A stretch of 24,413 nt of DNA from an uncultured Eubacteriaceae bacterium (GTDB taxonomy: Bacteria; Bacillota; Clostridia; Lachnospirales; CAG-274), in NCBI GenBank assembly GCA_938042265.1, contig CALIRN010000231.1, positions 1 through 24,413 on the forward strand, written 5' to 3'. Position numbers and translations under genes: made by a program. Every line of letters starts with the position of its first letter. Position 1 is the stretch's first letter. Shown one piece after another: positions 1 through 8,865 of this stretch. The notes under the pieces are model-generated. The model saw only the letters and a program-made list of their open reading frames with translations, was not told where the DNA came from and made no database searches.

Positions 1-1900
1 TGTTGAGGAAGTCAGTGACTACACTGTACCAACCGACAAGCTGACACTCGGACAGGCAGCCGTTGAAGTAAGTCACAATGGATTTACGGCACAGCAGCCA
101 ATTACAGTTGCTCAGAAGCAGATGACAGGCATCAGAATTACAGTAGCACCTGACAAGGTTGACTACATTGAGGGTAATGTATTTGACAAGACAGGAATGG
201 TTGTTGTAGCCGATTATGATAACGGCGATGTTGAGGAAGTCAGTGACTACACTGTACCAACCGACAAGCTGACACTCGGACAGACAGCCGTTGAAGTAAG
301 TCATAACGGATTTATTGCTGAGCAGCCCATTACTGTAGCTGAAAAGACAATGACAGGCATCAGAATTACGGTAGCACCTGATAAGGTTGACTACATTGAG
401 GGTAATGTATTTGACAAGACAGGAATGGTTGTTGTAGCCGATTATGATAACGGCGATGTTGAGGAAGTCAGTGACTACACTGTACCAACCGACAAGCTGA
501 CACTCGGACAGGCAGCCGTTGAAGTAAGTCACAATGGATTTACTGCCGAGCAGGCAATTACAGTAACAGCAAAACAGCTTATCGGCATTGAGATAACAAA
601 AGAGCCTGACAAAACCACCTATATCGAAAATACAGCTTTTGATCGTACCGGTATGGAGGTAACAGGTATTTACGATAATGACGATACTGAGGTTGTAACA
701 GACTACACCACTACTCCCGACAAGCTTGTGCTTGGTGACACAGCAGTAACAGTAAGCTACAAGGAATTTACTGCACAACAGTTAGTTACTGTTATTTCTA
801 AATCCTTGACAGGTATTAAAATTACAACACCACCTGATAAGACAAATTATACAGATGGGGATAATTTTGATAAAACTGGAATGGTAGTTATAGGCGAGTA
901 TGACAACGGCGAAACAACGGTTGTTACAGATTATGATTACAGCAAAGATCCTTTAACCGAGGGACAGACCGGCGTTGAGATTGTTTTTGATAATTTTACA
1001 GCAGTACAGCCTGTTGTTGTATCGGCAAGTACATCAGAAAGCACATCAGAGAGTACATCTGAAAGTACAACGGAAAGTACATCTGAGAGTACGACCGAGA
1101 GTACGACGGAAAGTACGTCTGAAAGCACATATGAGAGTACAACAGAAACCACAACCCAGAGTACAACAGAAACCACAACAAAGCGTCCTTCTAACGGTGG
1201 CGGTGGCAGCTCTTCTGCCCGCAGACCAGCCACAGGTTCGGGCGAAGCTTCGGACAAGGCACAGTTTGGCAGCACAAGCAAGAAAGATGATAACGATAAC
1301 AACGGATCGTCGGACAACTCTGATACATCCAATGGCGATGTGAATGTTCCTGTATACAATGATGGGGATATGTTTATTGACATCAGTGGCAGCTATGCAA
1401 GGGATTATATCAACAACCTTGCTCGCAAGGGTATCTTAAACGGCTATGCCGACAATACCTATCGTCCATCACGCTCCACAAAGAGAGGCGATTTTGCAAT
1501 TGTCATTTCAAAGATGATGAATTACTCAGGCACAGCAAGCCTTGACTTCAGTGATGTTCCTGCAATGAGCTATTATGCTAATTATATTGCACTTACAACC
1601 AAAAACGACAGTATGATTGGTTATGGTGATGGAACATTCAAACCTGAAAAGACTCTGAGCCGTGAAGAAATGTTTGTAATTGTAGCAAAGCTGACAGGTG
1701 CTGATGTTGCAAATGCAGATGTAACTGTACTTGACAAGTTTGTTGACGGCAGCAATGTTGCAGAATGGGCAAAGCCTTATGCAGCAGCACTTGTGGAAAC
1801 AGGTATTGTAAACGGCGATAACGGCACAGCGACACTCCGCCCACAGGATAATATCAGCAGAGCTGAAATGGCGGTACTTATTGCACAGATTATCGGTTAA
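1..1900 (+). CDS. Surface protein with Ig-like (Big_3) repeats and three SLH domains, 5'-partial
   Basis: The frame is already open at base 2, so the true start lies upstream; the ATG at 122 is only an internal Met of a repeat. The visible protein holds one partial and four full repeats of about 76 residues (pattern GI-I-T--PDK--Y-EG--FD-TGM-V---YDNG---V-DY), which fit the bacterial Ig-like group 3 family. Then come a Ser/Thr/Glu linker (about 1028-1180), a Gly-rich patch and three S-layer homology domains (about 1375-1527, 1546-1695, 1730-1897), with the family's TRAE-like motif as TKRGDF, LSREEM and ISRAEM. SLH domains bind secondary wall polymers, so the protein is probably displayed on the cell surface. 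It sits just upstream of the mating-pore genes and may help cell contact in conjugation, which is inference. A hairpin terminator follows it. Confidence 0.9.
   Translation, partial: VEEVSDYTVPTDKLTLGQAAVEVSHNGFTAQQPITVAQKQMTGIRITVAPDKVDYIEGNVFDKTGMVVVADYDNGDVEEVSDYTVPTDKLTLGQTAVEVSHNGFIAEQPITVAEKTMTGIRITVAPDKVDYIEGNVFDKTGMVVVADYDNGDVEEVSDYTVPTDKLTLGQAAVEVSHNGFTAEQAITVTAKQLIGIEITKEPDKTTYIENTAFDRTGMEVTGIYDNDDTEVVTDYTTTPDKLVLGDTAVTVSYKEFTAQQLVTVISKSLTGIKITTPPDKTNYTDGDNFDKTGMVVIGEYDNGETTVVTDYDYSKDPLTEGQTGVEIVFDNFTAVQPVVVSASTSESTSESTSESTTESTSESTTESTTESTSESTYESTTETTTQSTTETTTKRPSNGGGGSSSARRPATGSGEASDKAQFGSTSKKDDNDNNGSSDNSDTSNGDVNVPVYNDGDMFIDISGSYARDYINNLARKGILNGYADNTYRPSRSTKRGDFAIVISKMMNYSGTASLDFSDVPAMSYYANYIALTTKNDSMIGYGDGTFKPEKTLSREEMFVIVAKLTGADVANADVTVLDKFVDGSNVAEWAKPYAAALVETGIVNGDNGTATLRPQDNISRAEMAVLIAQIIG
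2..1025 (+). repeat. Tandem 228-bp Ig-domain repeats
   Basis: Repeat units begin at 122, 350, 578 and 806, each 228 bp (76 codons), after a partial unit at 2-121. The partial unit and the units at 122 and 350 are nearly identical in DNA; the units at 578 and 806 are clearly diverged. This pattern suggests recent amplification at the N-terminal side of the array. It is also where short-read assemblies collapse or gain copies. Confidence 0.92.
1028..1180 (+). repeat. 12-bp-period Ser/Thr/Glu linker repeat
   Basis: A low-complexity tract with a period of about 12 bp encodes alternating STSE and STTE-like units. It links the Ig-like array to the Gly-rich patch and SLH domains and probably acts as an extended, possibly glycosylated stalk. 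The low complexity also leaves spurious open frames in the other phases and on the minus strand. Confidence 0.85.
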
Positions 1901-1915
1901 TTTTTTTATTACTCT

Positions 1916-1945
1916 GAGGAGCTGAGGCATATCAGCTCCTCTTTT
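1916..1945 (+). terminator. Rho-independent terminator after the SLH protein gene
   Basis: A perfect 10-bp stem (GAGGAGCTGA at 1916-1925 with TCAGCTCCTC at 1932-1941) has a 6-nt loop and is followed by TTTT. The short T-run and the ribosome site of the next gene directly after it mean that some read-through into the conjugation genes is possible. Confidence 0.8.
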
Positions 1946-1960
1946 AAAGGAGGCTGAAAA

Positions 1961-2794
1961 ATGATTGATGCAATGATAGACGACCTTGGAAATTTTAGTT
2001 TTGACAACACATACATTGGCACGATTACTCAGACGGCGTCCCAGTATAACAGCGACATCTACAACAACGTTGTTATAAAATTTATGAAGGATGTATCTTT
2101 CGGAGCGGGTGCAGCTTTATTGACAATTTTTATGCTTATGGAGCTTATTGCAATTTTGCAGCGTAACGGAGGAGATAATTCGGGCATTATGGGTATTAAG
2201 CTGCCTGCAAACATACTGATTAAATGGGCAATTGTTACTTTTTTGTATTGCCGTTTATCTATAATATTAGATGGCATACAACAAATCTCAGCGAATATGG
2301 CTACCAATGCGGTTATATCGGCATCAGCTCCAGGCAGCCTTTCGGGTGATATGTCCGCAGCAAAAGCTGCAATTGATTCTTTAGGTTTGGTTGAAAAAGC
2401 TCTTGCCTGCACTATTGTTGTACTTGAATGGTTGATTTTTAATCTTTTTAAATCATTGGTATCCGTAGCTATGATATTTAGGATGTTTGAGTTATGGTTG
2501 CTATTAATGTTTGCACCAATTCCACTTGCAACCTTACCTTCACAGGAGTTCCGTCAAACGGCAATAAATTTTATAAAGCTATTTACTTCAGTTTGTCTTA
2601 CAGGTGTAATTATAATGGCAACCTTTATGTTATACAGTAAATTCATTACGGGTAAATTCGCAGCACTTCCTGCTGATGCAACTTTTTTGGTTTTTGCACA
2701 GCAAATGGTACTTAATCTTTTGTATCTGTCCGTTTTGGTTGTTACGGTATTTTCTGCCGGCAAAATATCCAAATCAATGTTACATGTAATATAG
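1961..2794 (+). CDS. VirB6/TrbL-like conjugal transfer membrane protein
   Basis: This 277-residue polytopic protein has about six hydrophobic segments (roughly residues 47-67, 85-106, 148-170, 173-192, 206-226, 247-266). A soluble, Ala/Ser-rich stretch separates the second and third. Size, topology and position directly before PrgI and VirB4 fit the VirB6/TrbL-like inner-membrane channel subunit of Gram-positive conjugative elements. It would form part of the DNA translocation pore. The start is supported by AAAGGAGG eight bases upstream. The assignment rests on topology and order, not on a catalytic motif. Confidence 0.78.
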   Translation: MIDAMIDDLGNFSFDNTYIGTITQTASQYNSDIYNNVVIKFMKDVSFGAGAALLTIFMLMELIAILQRNGGDNSGIMGIKLPANILIKWAIVTFLYCRLSIILDGIQQISANMATNAVISASAPGSLSGDMSAAKAAIDSLGLVEKALACTIVVLEWLIFNLFKSLVSVAMIFRMFELWLLLMFAPIPLATLPSQEFRQTAINFIKLFTSVCLTGVIIMATFMLYSKFITGKFAALPADATFLVFAQQMVLNLLYLSVLVVTVFSAGKISKSMLHVI

Positions 2795-2803
2795 GGGGAT
2801 ATT

Positions 2804-3433
2804 ATGGCAAATCTAAAAGTCAAGGTTCCTATTGAAATAGAGGACTACAAAGAGCGTATTATATTAGGTTTATCATTACGTCAGCTTGCTTGGGGCAGTC
2901 TTTCCCTTATATGTGGAGCTGTAACTTTTCTACTTCTAAAAAATATAAATAATGATTTGGCAACCTATGCAACAATGCTTGCTGCCGTCCCTGGTTTTTG
3001 TATGGGCTTTATTAAAAGCAGAGAAGGATACACCTTTGAATATCTTGTAGGCATAAGATTAAGGGCAATTTTTGGCAAAAACAAACGCCCGTATGAAACA
3101 GAGGTATCCAACAATCCCGTACCTGAGGAAATTGTGGATCTGATGGACTTGCGCCAAGAAATTAATGTTGCTCAAATTGAGCAGAATAAAGGAGATGAAA
3201 AAAAGGTTGTTAAAAAGAAAAAAAGAAAAAGAAAAGCAGATAGCAGAGAACGAGAATATGACGTGCCTTTCCCTATCCAAAGCCCAGAGAAAGGCTATAA
3301 AAGAGCACGAAAAAAAACGCTTAGCTATATTAAAGAGGCAGGAGGAGGAAGCAGCCAGACAGAATGCCAAGCAAAAGAAACAGCTTGCCAAGGAAGCTGC
3401 ACCAAAAACAGCACAACAGACCATAGGCTATAA
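2804..3433 (+). CDS. PrgI family conjugation membrane protein
   Basis: The N-terminal 110 residues carry the PrgI signature: a short VKVPIEIEDYKERIILGLSLRQ lead-in split here as start VKVPIEIED and LSLRQLAWG, two membrane segments (about 27-45 and 52-70), then a soluble part with KRPYET. PrgI is a small inner-membrane component of Gram-positive type IV secretion and nearly always sits just before virB4. It starts 9 bases after the VirB6-like gene, behind AGGGGGA. The frame runs on to 209 residues, but after about residue 120 it is Lys/Arg-rich and overlaps the VirB4 start region in another frame. That tail does not look like a conserved domain. The true C-terminus is uncertain (see findings). 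Confidence 0.8.
   Translation: MANLKVKVPIEIEDYKERIILGLSLRQLAWGSLSLICGAVTFLLLKNINNDLATYATMLAAVPGFCMGFIKSREGYTFEYLVGIRLRAIFGKNKRPYETEVSNNPVPEEIVDLMDLRQEINVAQIEQNKGDEKKVVKKKKRKRKADSREREYDVPFPIQSPEKGYKRARKKTLSYIKEAGGGSSQTECQAKETACQGSCTKNSTTDHRL
3169..3183 (+). repeat. 15-bp palindrome copy 1
   Basis: TGCTCAAATTGAGCA inside the PrgI frame, encoding AQIEQ just after the folded part of PrgI and just before the VirB4 start region. Confidence 0.9.
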
Positions 3434-5729
3434 GCTTATGTACTCTGATGGTATATGTAAGGTTTCAGATAACTTTTTTTCAAAGACTCTTAAGTTTTCG
3501 GACATAAACTATTTTTCCGCCCAATCAGAGCAGATGATAGCAATCTTTGAAAAATACTGTGAAATACTTAATTATTTTGACAGTAATGTTAATGTGCAGC
3601 TTAGTATAAATAACCGCAGAATTGACGCTGAGGATTTTAAAAAATCAATGCTGCTGCCCTTAAAGGAAGATGGACTTAATGAATACCGAAACGAATACAA
3701 TAATATGCTTATGAGTAAAGCTCTGCAAGGACAAAACTCAATAATCAAGGAAAAATATATTACCTTTGGAATTGAGGCTGAAAACTACAAGGAAGCCAGA
3801 CCCATTTTAATGAGGCTTGAAACAGATGTAACAAACCTTTTTAAAACTCTTGGCTGCTATGTAGACGCTTTGAATGGTGTACAACGGCTTGACTACATAA
3901 ACAGCATATTAAATCCAAATGAGCCATTGAAGTTTGATTATGATATGCTCCTCGGAACAGGACTTACCACAAAGGATTTTATAGCTCCATATGCTTTTGA
4001 TTTTGCACCGATAGGCGAAAAACAGGTTATGTTTGAGTTTGGGGACTATTACGGACAGGCAATGGTAATAACAAGCTATCCCTCAGACCTTTACGACAAG
4101 CTAATCAAGGACTTAACTGATGTCCCCTGCAATATGTCCATAAGCATACATACAAGAGCTATGGATAATGCAGCAGCTTTGGAGCTTGTGCAGCGTAAAC
4201 TGGCTTTTATGGAGCAGGACAAGGTTAATCAGCAGCAGAAGCTGATGCAGCAGATGGTAGACCCTGACCTTGTTAATCAAAGCTTGAAACATTATATGGA
4301 GGGAGGCAAAGAACTACTTGATAATTTACAGAAAAATAATCAACGTATGTTCAAAAGTACCGTTATTGTTTTCACTTCGGCAAAAACCAAACAAAAGCTT
4401 AAGGATAATGTAGAAAAGCTTAAGGCTGTTGCAAGAACAAATTCCTGTGAATTACGACCAATAGCCTATGAGCAGGAGGCAGGGCTTAACGCTGCACTGC
4501 CCTTAGGTAAGTGCAACATCAAGATAAGCAGAACCCAAATATCAGCATCACAGGGTGCATTGATGCCATTTACCACGCAAGAGCTTTTTGACAGCAACGG
4601 AAAGTATTACGGGTTAAACTCTGTATCGCATAATATGATATTTTTTAACCGTCTGTCCTTGAAAAATCCTGCAGGCTTTGTTCTTGGAACACCTGGAGGA
4701 GGAAAGACTTTTGCCATCAAGCGTGAATTGGTTGATACAAGGCTTAAATCGGGTAATGTGGAAATTATCGTTATCGACCCCGAAAATGAATACGGTATAC
4801 TTTGCAAAGCTCTTGGAGGAGAGGTTATTAAAATAAGTGCGGATACAAAAACATATTTCAATCCTCTTGACATCAATATAAGCTATGCAGACGATAAAAA
4901 CAATCCATTAAAGGATAAAATAAACTTTGTTTTTTCTCTTTTTGACGTAATAATTACAAAAGAGAGTGGTTCGGGTTTAACGGGTGCAGAGCGTACACTG
5001 GTAGACCGTACCCTTACACAGGTTTATAAGAAATATTTAAAAAATCCCAAAAATGGAATGCCAACCCTCGTTGATTTTTACAATGAGCTATCTTCCGTAG
5101 ACGCACCTGAGCTTCAGGCTGAAAAAAATAATCTTTTAAAAGTCCTCGGACTTTATACCACAGGCTCTTACAACTTATTTGCCCATCAAAGTAATATTGA
5201 TATAAAAAACAATTTTGTTGTTTTTAACATTAATGAGCTTGAAGAACAGTTGCAGCCTCTTGGTATGCTTGTTATTCTCAGCCAGATATGGAACAAAATA
5301 ACCGCAAACAGAATTACGGGTAAAAAAACTTGGATTGTTGTTGACGAGGCTCATTTACTGTTTAACAATACTTTTTCGGCGGAATTTATGGCAAGTCTTT
5401 GGAAACGAGCAAGAAAATATGGTGGTATCTGTACGGGCATTACACAAAATGTATCTGACCTTTTGGAAAACGATACGGCAAAAAATATATTAAAAAACTC
5501 CGAATTTGTACTTATGTTAAATCAGCATCCTGCCGATGCAGAGGTTTTAGCTGATTTGCTTAAGCTGTCACCCGAACAAATAGGTGCAGTTACAAATGCA
5601 AATGAAGGTTCAGGCTTGCTTGTGGCAGGTAAATCGGTAATACAGTTTACGGACCGATTTCCAAAAGACACAAAGCTGTATAAGATGATGACCACCAAAC
5701 CCGATGAAGTATCAGTCAATAAGGAGTGA
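3258..5729 (+). CDS. VirB4-like conjugation ATPase
   Basis: This is the energising ATPase of the mating pore. Using the ATG at 3258 (823 residues), it has a charged N-terminus (SKAQRKAIKEHEKK), the VirB4 lead region (IGYKLMYSDGICKVSDNF, then FEKYCEILNYFDSNVNVQL), Walker A GTPGGGKT at about 477-484 and Walker B WIVVDEAH at about 692-699. A downstream GICTGITQN sensor-like motif follows. Length is normal for the family. The frame is open from 3165; ATGs at 3165 and 3195 and one at 3438 are alternatives, and none has an ideally spaced ribosome site (AAAGGAG abuts the ATG at 3195). All of the first three overlap the PrgI frame heavily. The next gene begins at the stop codon, so the two are translationally coupled. 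Confidence 0.93.
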   Translation: MTCLSLSKAQRKAIKEHEKKRLAILKRQEEEAARQNAKQKKQLAKEAAPKTAQQTIGYKLMYSDGICKVSDNFFSKTLKFSDINYFSAQSEQMIAIFEKYCEILNYFDSNVNVQLSINNRRIDAEDFKKSMLLPLKEDGLNEYRNEYNNMLMSKALQGQNSIIKEKYITFGIEAENYKEARPILMRLETDVTNLFKTLGCYVDALNGVQRLDYINSILNPNEPLKFDYDMLLGTGLTTKDFIAPYAFDFAPIGEKQVMFEFGDYYGQAMVITSYPSDLYDKLIKDLTDVPCNMSISIHTRAMDNAAALELVQRKLAFMEQDKVNQQQKLMQQMVDPDLVNQSLKHYMEGGKELLDNLQKNNQRMFKSTVIVFTSAKTKQKLKDNVEKLKAVARTNSCELRPIAYEQEAGLNAALPLGKCNIKISRTQISASQGALMPFTTQELFDSNGKYYGLNSVSHNMIFFNRLSLKNPAGFVLGTPGGGKTFAIKRELVDTRLKSGNVEIIVIDPENEYGILCKALGGEVIKISADTKTYFNPLDINISYADDKNNPLKDKINFVFSLFDVIITKESGSGLTGAERTLVDRTLTQVYKKYLKNPKNGMPTLVDFYNELSSVDAPELQAEKNNLLKVLGLYTTGSYNLFAHQSNIDIKNNFVVFNINELEEQLQPLGMLVILSQIWNKITANRITGKKTWIVVDEAHLLFNNTFSAEFMASLWKRARKYGGICTGITQNVSDLLENDTAKNILKNSEFVLMLNQHPADAEVLADLLKLSPEQIGAVTNANEGSGLLVAGKSVIQFTDRFPKDTKLYKMMTTKPDEVSVNKE

Positions 5730-8380
5730 TTATTATTAAAAAATATGATAATCAAAGTGAAAAAAACAGTAAGCATTTATCAAAAAATGATATGGTGTCA
5801 GCTGACAACAGTCTGAAAGACTTGCTTGAAAAAGAAGATGAGGAAGATATTTGCATCGGTATATCCGACCACTCTCACACCGTAAGCTATGATAATTTAA
5901 GTAGCAACGAGGATACTAAAACGGACGCCGACGCACGGAAAAATGATGGTAAACTTAACAGGCTTTACAAGAAATCTGTTAAAAAAGAAAATTATGCTCA
6001 AATTGAGCAGGATTTGAAAAGTGGGAATGAAACTCCTGAGTATACCCCTCCCTTACAGCCTAAGGGAGAATATAATCAGTCACTTTCCGAAGCTTCATCA
6101 TTATATACTGCCGACAGCAGAAATAATGATATTGTATCATCAGACAGTAGTTTATCAGGTCTTGTTCAAAGCTCTGTCATATATGACAAAAGGGAGAACA
6201 CGCAAAAGTCCCTTAAGTCTGATTATGCAAAAAGATTAAAAAAACATTGGCAAAGGCAGCAAAGGAGCAGGTCTGACAAAAATCCCCTAATCAGCATTAA
6301 TGAGCAACACACACAAGCAGTAATATCTGATAAACAAGTAAATCTTGAGCATAGCACTTCAGGTGTGGCAGAATTGCAAAGCAGCTTTTCAAAAGCTGAC
6401 AGTAAAAAGCTTTTGTCAAAATCCGTACTTCTCATAGCAGAATTGCCTACCGTGCAGCAGAATAAAGACAGATACAGGAATATTGTCAAAAAAAAGTATT
6501 TTGATGATATAGTCGGCAGCACAAACAGTACAAGCAATACAGTTGATACAACAAATACGAGTGGGATGGAAAATATAACTTACCGTCAGACTTATCAGCC
6601 GCAGGTTTCTGCAAACAATGTATACGATACATCTTCTTCAGTTTCCGCAAATGTATATGTACACAAACGCAGTCCACGCATAAACAGAGCGGTAAGAATT
6701 GCCGCATATACAGTTGTGGAACAGCAACGAGGCAGTATAAGAACCGCACAGAAGCAGGAGCGCAGAAAAACAGGGAGCAGCAAGGCTGTCCAAAAGAATG
6801 TATCTTCTATACAAAGCCAGTTTTCTACAGGCATCAGTAAGCTTCTTCAAAACACTGCCGACCATATATATAACAAAGGACAGCAGTCCTTATATACTCT
6901 TGTCAGAAATGGTTCGGCTGATTTAACCGATACACCTGAAGCAAATGGGGTAAATGCTTTATTTACTGTTGTGGAAACGGAAAGAAATGTTAATGCTACA
7001 ACTGCTGCTTTAACAAATGCCGCCAAAGGTAGCGTATATGTTGGCAAGGGTATTGTAAACAATGTAAAAGCTGTGCCCCAAAACATAAAAAACACTGAAC
7101 GCTTTATAAAAATAATAAGAAAAATGAATTTTAAACAAAAGCGTAAATTTGCAGCCCTTAAGGCAAAAAACAAAGCCGATGCAATTAAGGAGGCAGCTCT
7201 TAAACAGGTTAAAGCGGTTATTGCTGCATTTATGGCTGTTGCCTTATCATCTCTGATATTAATACTTTTTGTAGGCTGTCTTATTGGTGCCATATTTGCA
7301 TCCTTTACCTGGCAAACAAGCAATCCAATTGATACAACCAACCTTATACAGTATATATCACAGATGGATTTTGAAATGCAGCGTTCTGTAAGAAACAATA
7401 CCAAAACCAGGGAACAGGCTGATGCTGCCGAAAATGACAGGTATTATTATTACTATGCTTACAATAAATCAGATACAGAAGCTTCCTACGAGTTTGACGA
7501 AAATGGTAAACCGACAAATATACGTGGGTACGTATCTGTAGGATATTATGATATTATGGCAGATGAGCTTAAAAGATACAGTACACAGGATTATATATCG
7601 GCATTATCGTATTTACAGGTTAAATACGGAAATCTTGCTTGGTATCAGACTATTGTAGGTGCTATAGGCGAGGCTGTACTTAAGGGATATGCAAGAGATT
7701 TACATAATCTTACTCACAGTGTTACAACGGAAACATATACCTATGTTCCCAGTGTGGGACACAGTGTAACTCATCATTATTACTTTTACAGGCAGTACAG
7801 CGTTGATTATCTTGTGGACAACAACATATTGCCCCTTACTCAGGAAGAGAAGGAAAAATACAAATATACCTGTATTTACGGAAATGCGGCAAATGCCACC
7901 CTCCAATATCCTCTCCACGAGGATTATAATATTGTCGGACGTTACGGTTATCATATTAATCCGAATGACGGCGGTATGCTTATGCACAGCGGAATTGACT
8001 TAAAGTGTTCTTCGGGTGACGCAATATATTCTCCCCTGTCGGGGTGGGCTGAAACATATACCTTAGATGATGGCGGCATTGAAATACGTGTATATACAAC
8101 TAAACCCAACGCTATAAACCAAAGCACTAAAATAGCTAAAATAACAATGGCAGCAGCCACTGTTATAAACAATCCCATTATAGACGGTCAAATGCTATAT
8201 CCCTATGTCAATGCAGGTGATTTAATAGGCTATGCAGGTGACTCCGGCACTTATACTCAGAACGGCACGGATTGCTTAAACGATGAAAACCATATACATC
8301 TTGAGTACATAGGTTACGATGAAAGCTTTAAATTTATTTACTTCGCTCCTGAAGCATTTTTAAAATATCCCGAAGAATAA
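5726..8380 (+). CDS. Membrane-anchored M23 peptidase of the conjugation machinery (CD1108-like)
   Basis: This long protein (884 residues) has a hydrophilic, probably disordered N-terminal half, a Lys-rich segment and one strong transmembrane helix at about residues 494-529. An outside region ends in a lysostaphin-type M23 metallopeptidase domain. Zinc ligands are visible as H754-x3-D758 (HSGID) and the H856-x-H858 pair (HIHLEY). Such enzymes cut peptidoglycan cross-bridges locally so that the transfer channel can cross the wall; they play the VirB1-like role in Gram-positive systems. The GTG at 5726 overlaps the VirB4 stop (GTGA), but the only good ribosome site (AAGGAG) overlaps that GTG. 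The exact start is therefore unsure, the next in-frame ATG lying near 5791. One copy of the 15-bp palindrome lies in the disordered part (residues about 91-95). Confidence 0.88.
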   Translation: MIIIKKYDNQSEKNSKHLSKNDMVSADNSLKDLLEKEDEEDICIGISDHSHTVSYDNLSSNEDTKTDADARKNDGKLNRLYKKSVKKENYAQIEQDLKSGNETPEYTPPLQPKGEYNQSLSEASSLYTADSRNNDIVSSDSSLSGLVQSSVIYDKRENTQKSLKSDYAKRLKKHWQRQQRSRSDKNPLISINEQHTQAVISDKQVNLEHSTSGVAELQSSFSKADSKKLLSKSVLLIAELPTVQQNKDRYRNIVKKKYFDDIVGSTNSTSNTVDTTNTSGMENITYRQTYQPQVSANNVYDTSSSVSANVYVHKRSPRINRAVRIAAYTVVEQQRGSIRTAQKQERRKTGSSKAVQKNVSSIQSQFSTGISKLLQNTADHIYNKGQQSLYTLVRNGSADLTDTPEANGVNALFTVVETERNVNATTAALTNAAKGSVYVGKGIVNNVKAVPQNIKNTERFIKIIRKMNFKQKRKFAALKAKNKADAIKEAALKQVKAVIAAFMAVALSSLILILFVGCLIGAIFASFTWQTSNPIDTTNLIQYISQMDFEMQRSVRNNTKTREQADAAENDRYYYYYAYNKSDTEASYEFDENGKPTNIRGYVSVGYYDIMADELKRYSTQDYISALSYLQVKYGNLAWYQTIVGAIGEAVLKGYARDLHNLTHSVTTETYTYVPSVGHSVTHHYYFYRQYSVDYLVDNNILPLTQEEKEKYKYTCIYGNAANATLQYPLHEDYNIVGRYGYHINPNDGGMLMHSGIDLKCSSGDAIYSPLSGWAETYTLDDGGIEIRVYTTKPNAINQSTKIAKITMAAATVINNPIIDGQMLYPYVNAGDLIGYAGDSGTYTQNGTDCLNDENHIHLEYIGYDESFKFIYFAPEAFLKYPEE
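5995..6009 (+). repeat. 15-bp palindrome copy 2
   Basis: TGCTCAAATTGAGCA inside the M23 peptidase gene, encoding AQIEQ in the disordered N-terminal half (context KENYAQIEQ). Confidence 0.9.
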
Positions 8381-8393
8381 AACACAAAAAACC

Positions 8394-8408
8394 TGCTCAA
8401 TTTGAGCA
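8394..8408 (-). repeat. 15-bp palindrome copy 3, ssb leader
   Basis: TGCTCAATTTGAGCA (opposite orientation of the central base) in the 60-bp gap between the M23 gene and ssb, followed by a T-rich tract. It may be an operator for ssb, and its short hairpin plus T-run could also slow RNA polymerase. Confidence 0.9.
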
Positions 8409-8440
8409 TAATTTTATTTTTTACAATAGGAGGAATTACT

Positions 8441-8845
8441 ATGAACAGAGTAACACTTATCGGCAGACTTGCAAGAGAACCTGAGGTCAGATATACCCAA
8501 GCTGCCGAGCCTTTGGCAATCTGTCAGATTTCACTTGCCGTAGAAAGACCCTATCATAAAGACAGAGCTAAAGATGAGCCCTCAGCTGACTTTTTCCGCT
8601 GCATATGTTTTGGCAAACGGGCAGAGGTAATCAGTCAGCATTTCCAAAAAGGTAATAAAATCGGTATTGCCGGCAGATTACAGACAGGCAGCTATACCGA
8701 CCAACAGGGGAACAAAAGGTATACCACCGACGTTATTATCGAAGATTTTGATTTTTGCGAAAGCAAAGGTCAGAGCCTGCCTATGGAAGAAAAAAACGGT
8801 TTGCCCGAATATAACGATGATGACGATGATTTACCATTTAATTGA
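8441..8845 (+). CDS. ssb: Single-stranded DNA-binding protein
   Basis: This 134-residue protein is a classic bacterial SSB: start MNRVTLIGRLAREPEVRYT, the OB-fold core with FFRCICFGKRAE and GNKIGIAGRLQTGSY, and the acidic C-terminal tip DDDDDLPFN that recruits partner proteins. It coats the single strand made during transfer and re-establishment. The start at 8441 has AGGAGGA nearby; an in-frame upstream ATG at 8402 would overlap the palindrome and lacks family support. The 60-bp gap before it holds a palindrome copy, which may control this gene. Confidence 0.95.
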   Translation: MNRVTLIGRLAREPEVRYTQAAEPLAICQISLAVERPYHKDRAKDEPSADFFRCICFGKRAEVISQHFQKGNKIGIAGRLQTGSYTDQQGNKRYTTDVIIEDFDFCESKGQSLPMEEKNGLPEYNDDDDDLPFN

Positions 8846-8865
8846 ATATATAAGGATGGTGTTTT

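Noticed and set aside
937..1383. Long minus-strand open frame over the linker of the SLH gene
   Set aside because: It is made of repetitive Val/Leu/Ser units mirrored from the Ser/Thr linker; no ribosome site and the plus strand is clearly coding.
1526..1930. 134-codon minus-strand open frame opposite the SLH domains
   Set aside because: Cys-rich, no recognisable domain, and entirely opposite three clear SLH domains.
6847..7404. 185-codon minus-strand open frame opposite the M23 gene
   Set aside because: It lies wholly opposite a well-supported coding region that includes the transmembrane helix; its hydrophobic look is a mirror effect and no family pattern appears.
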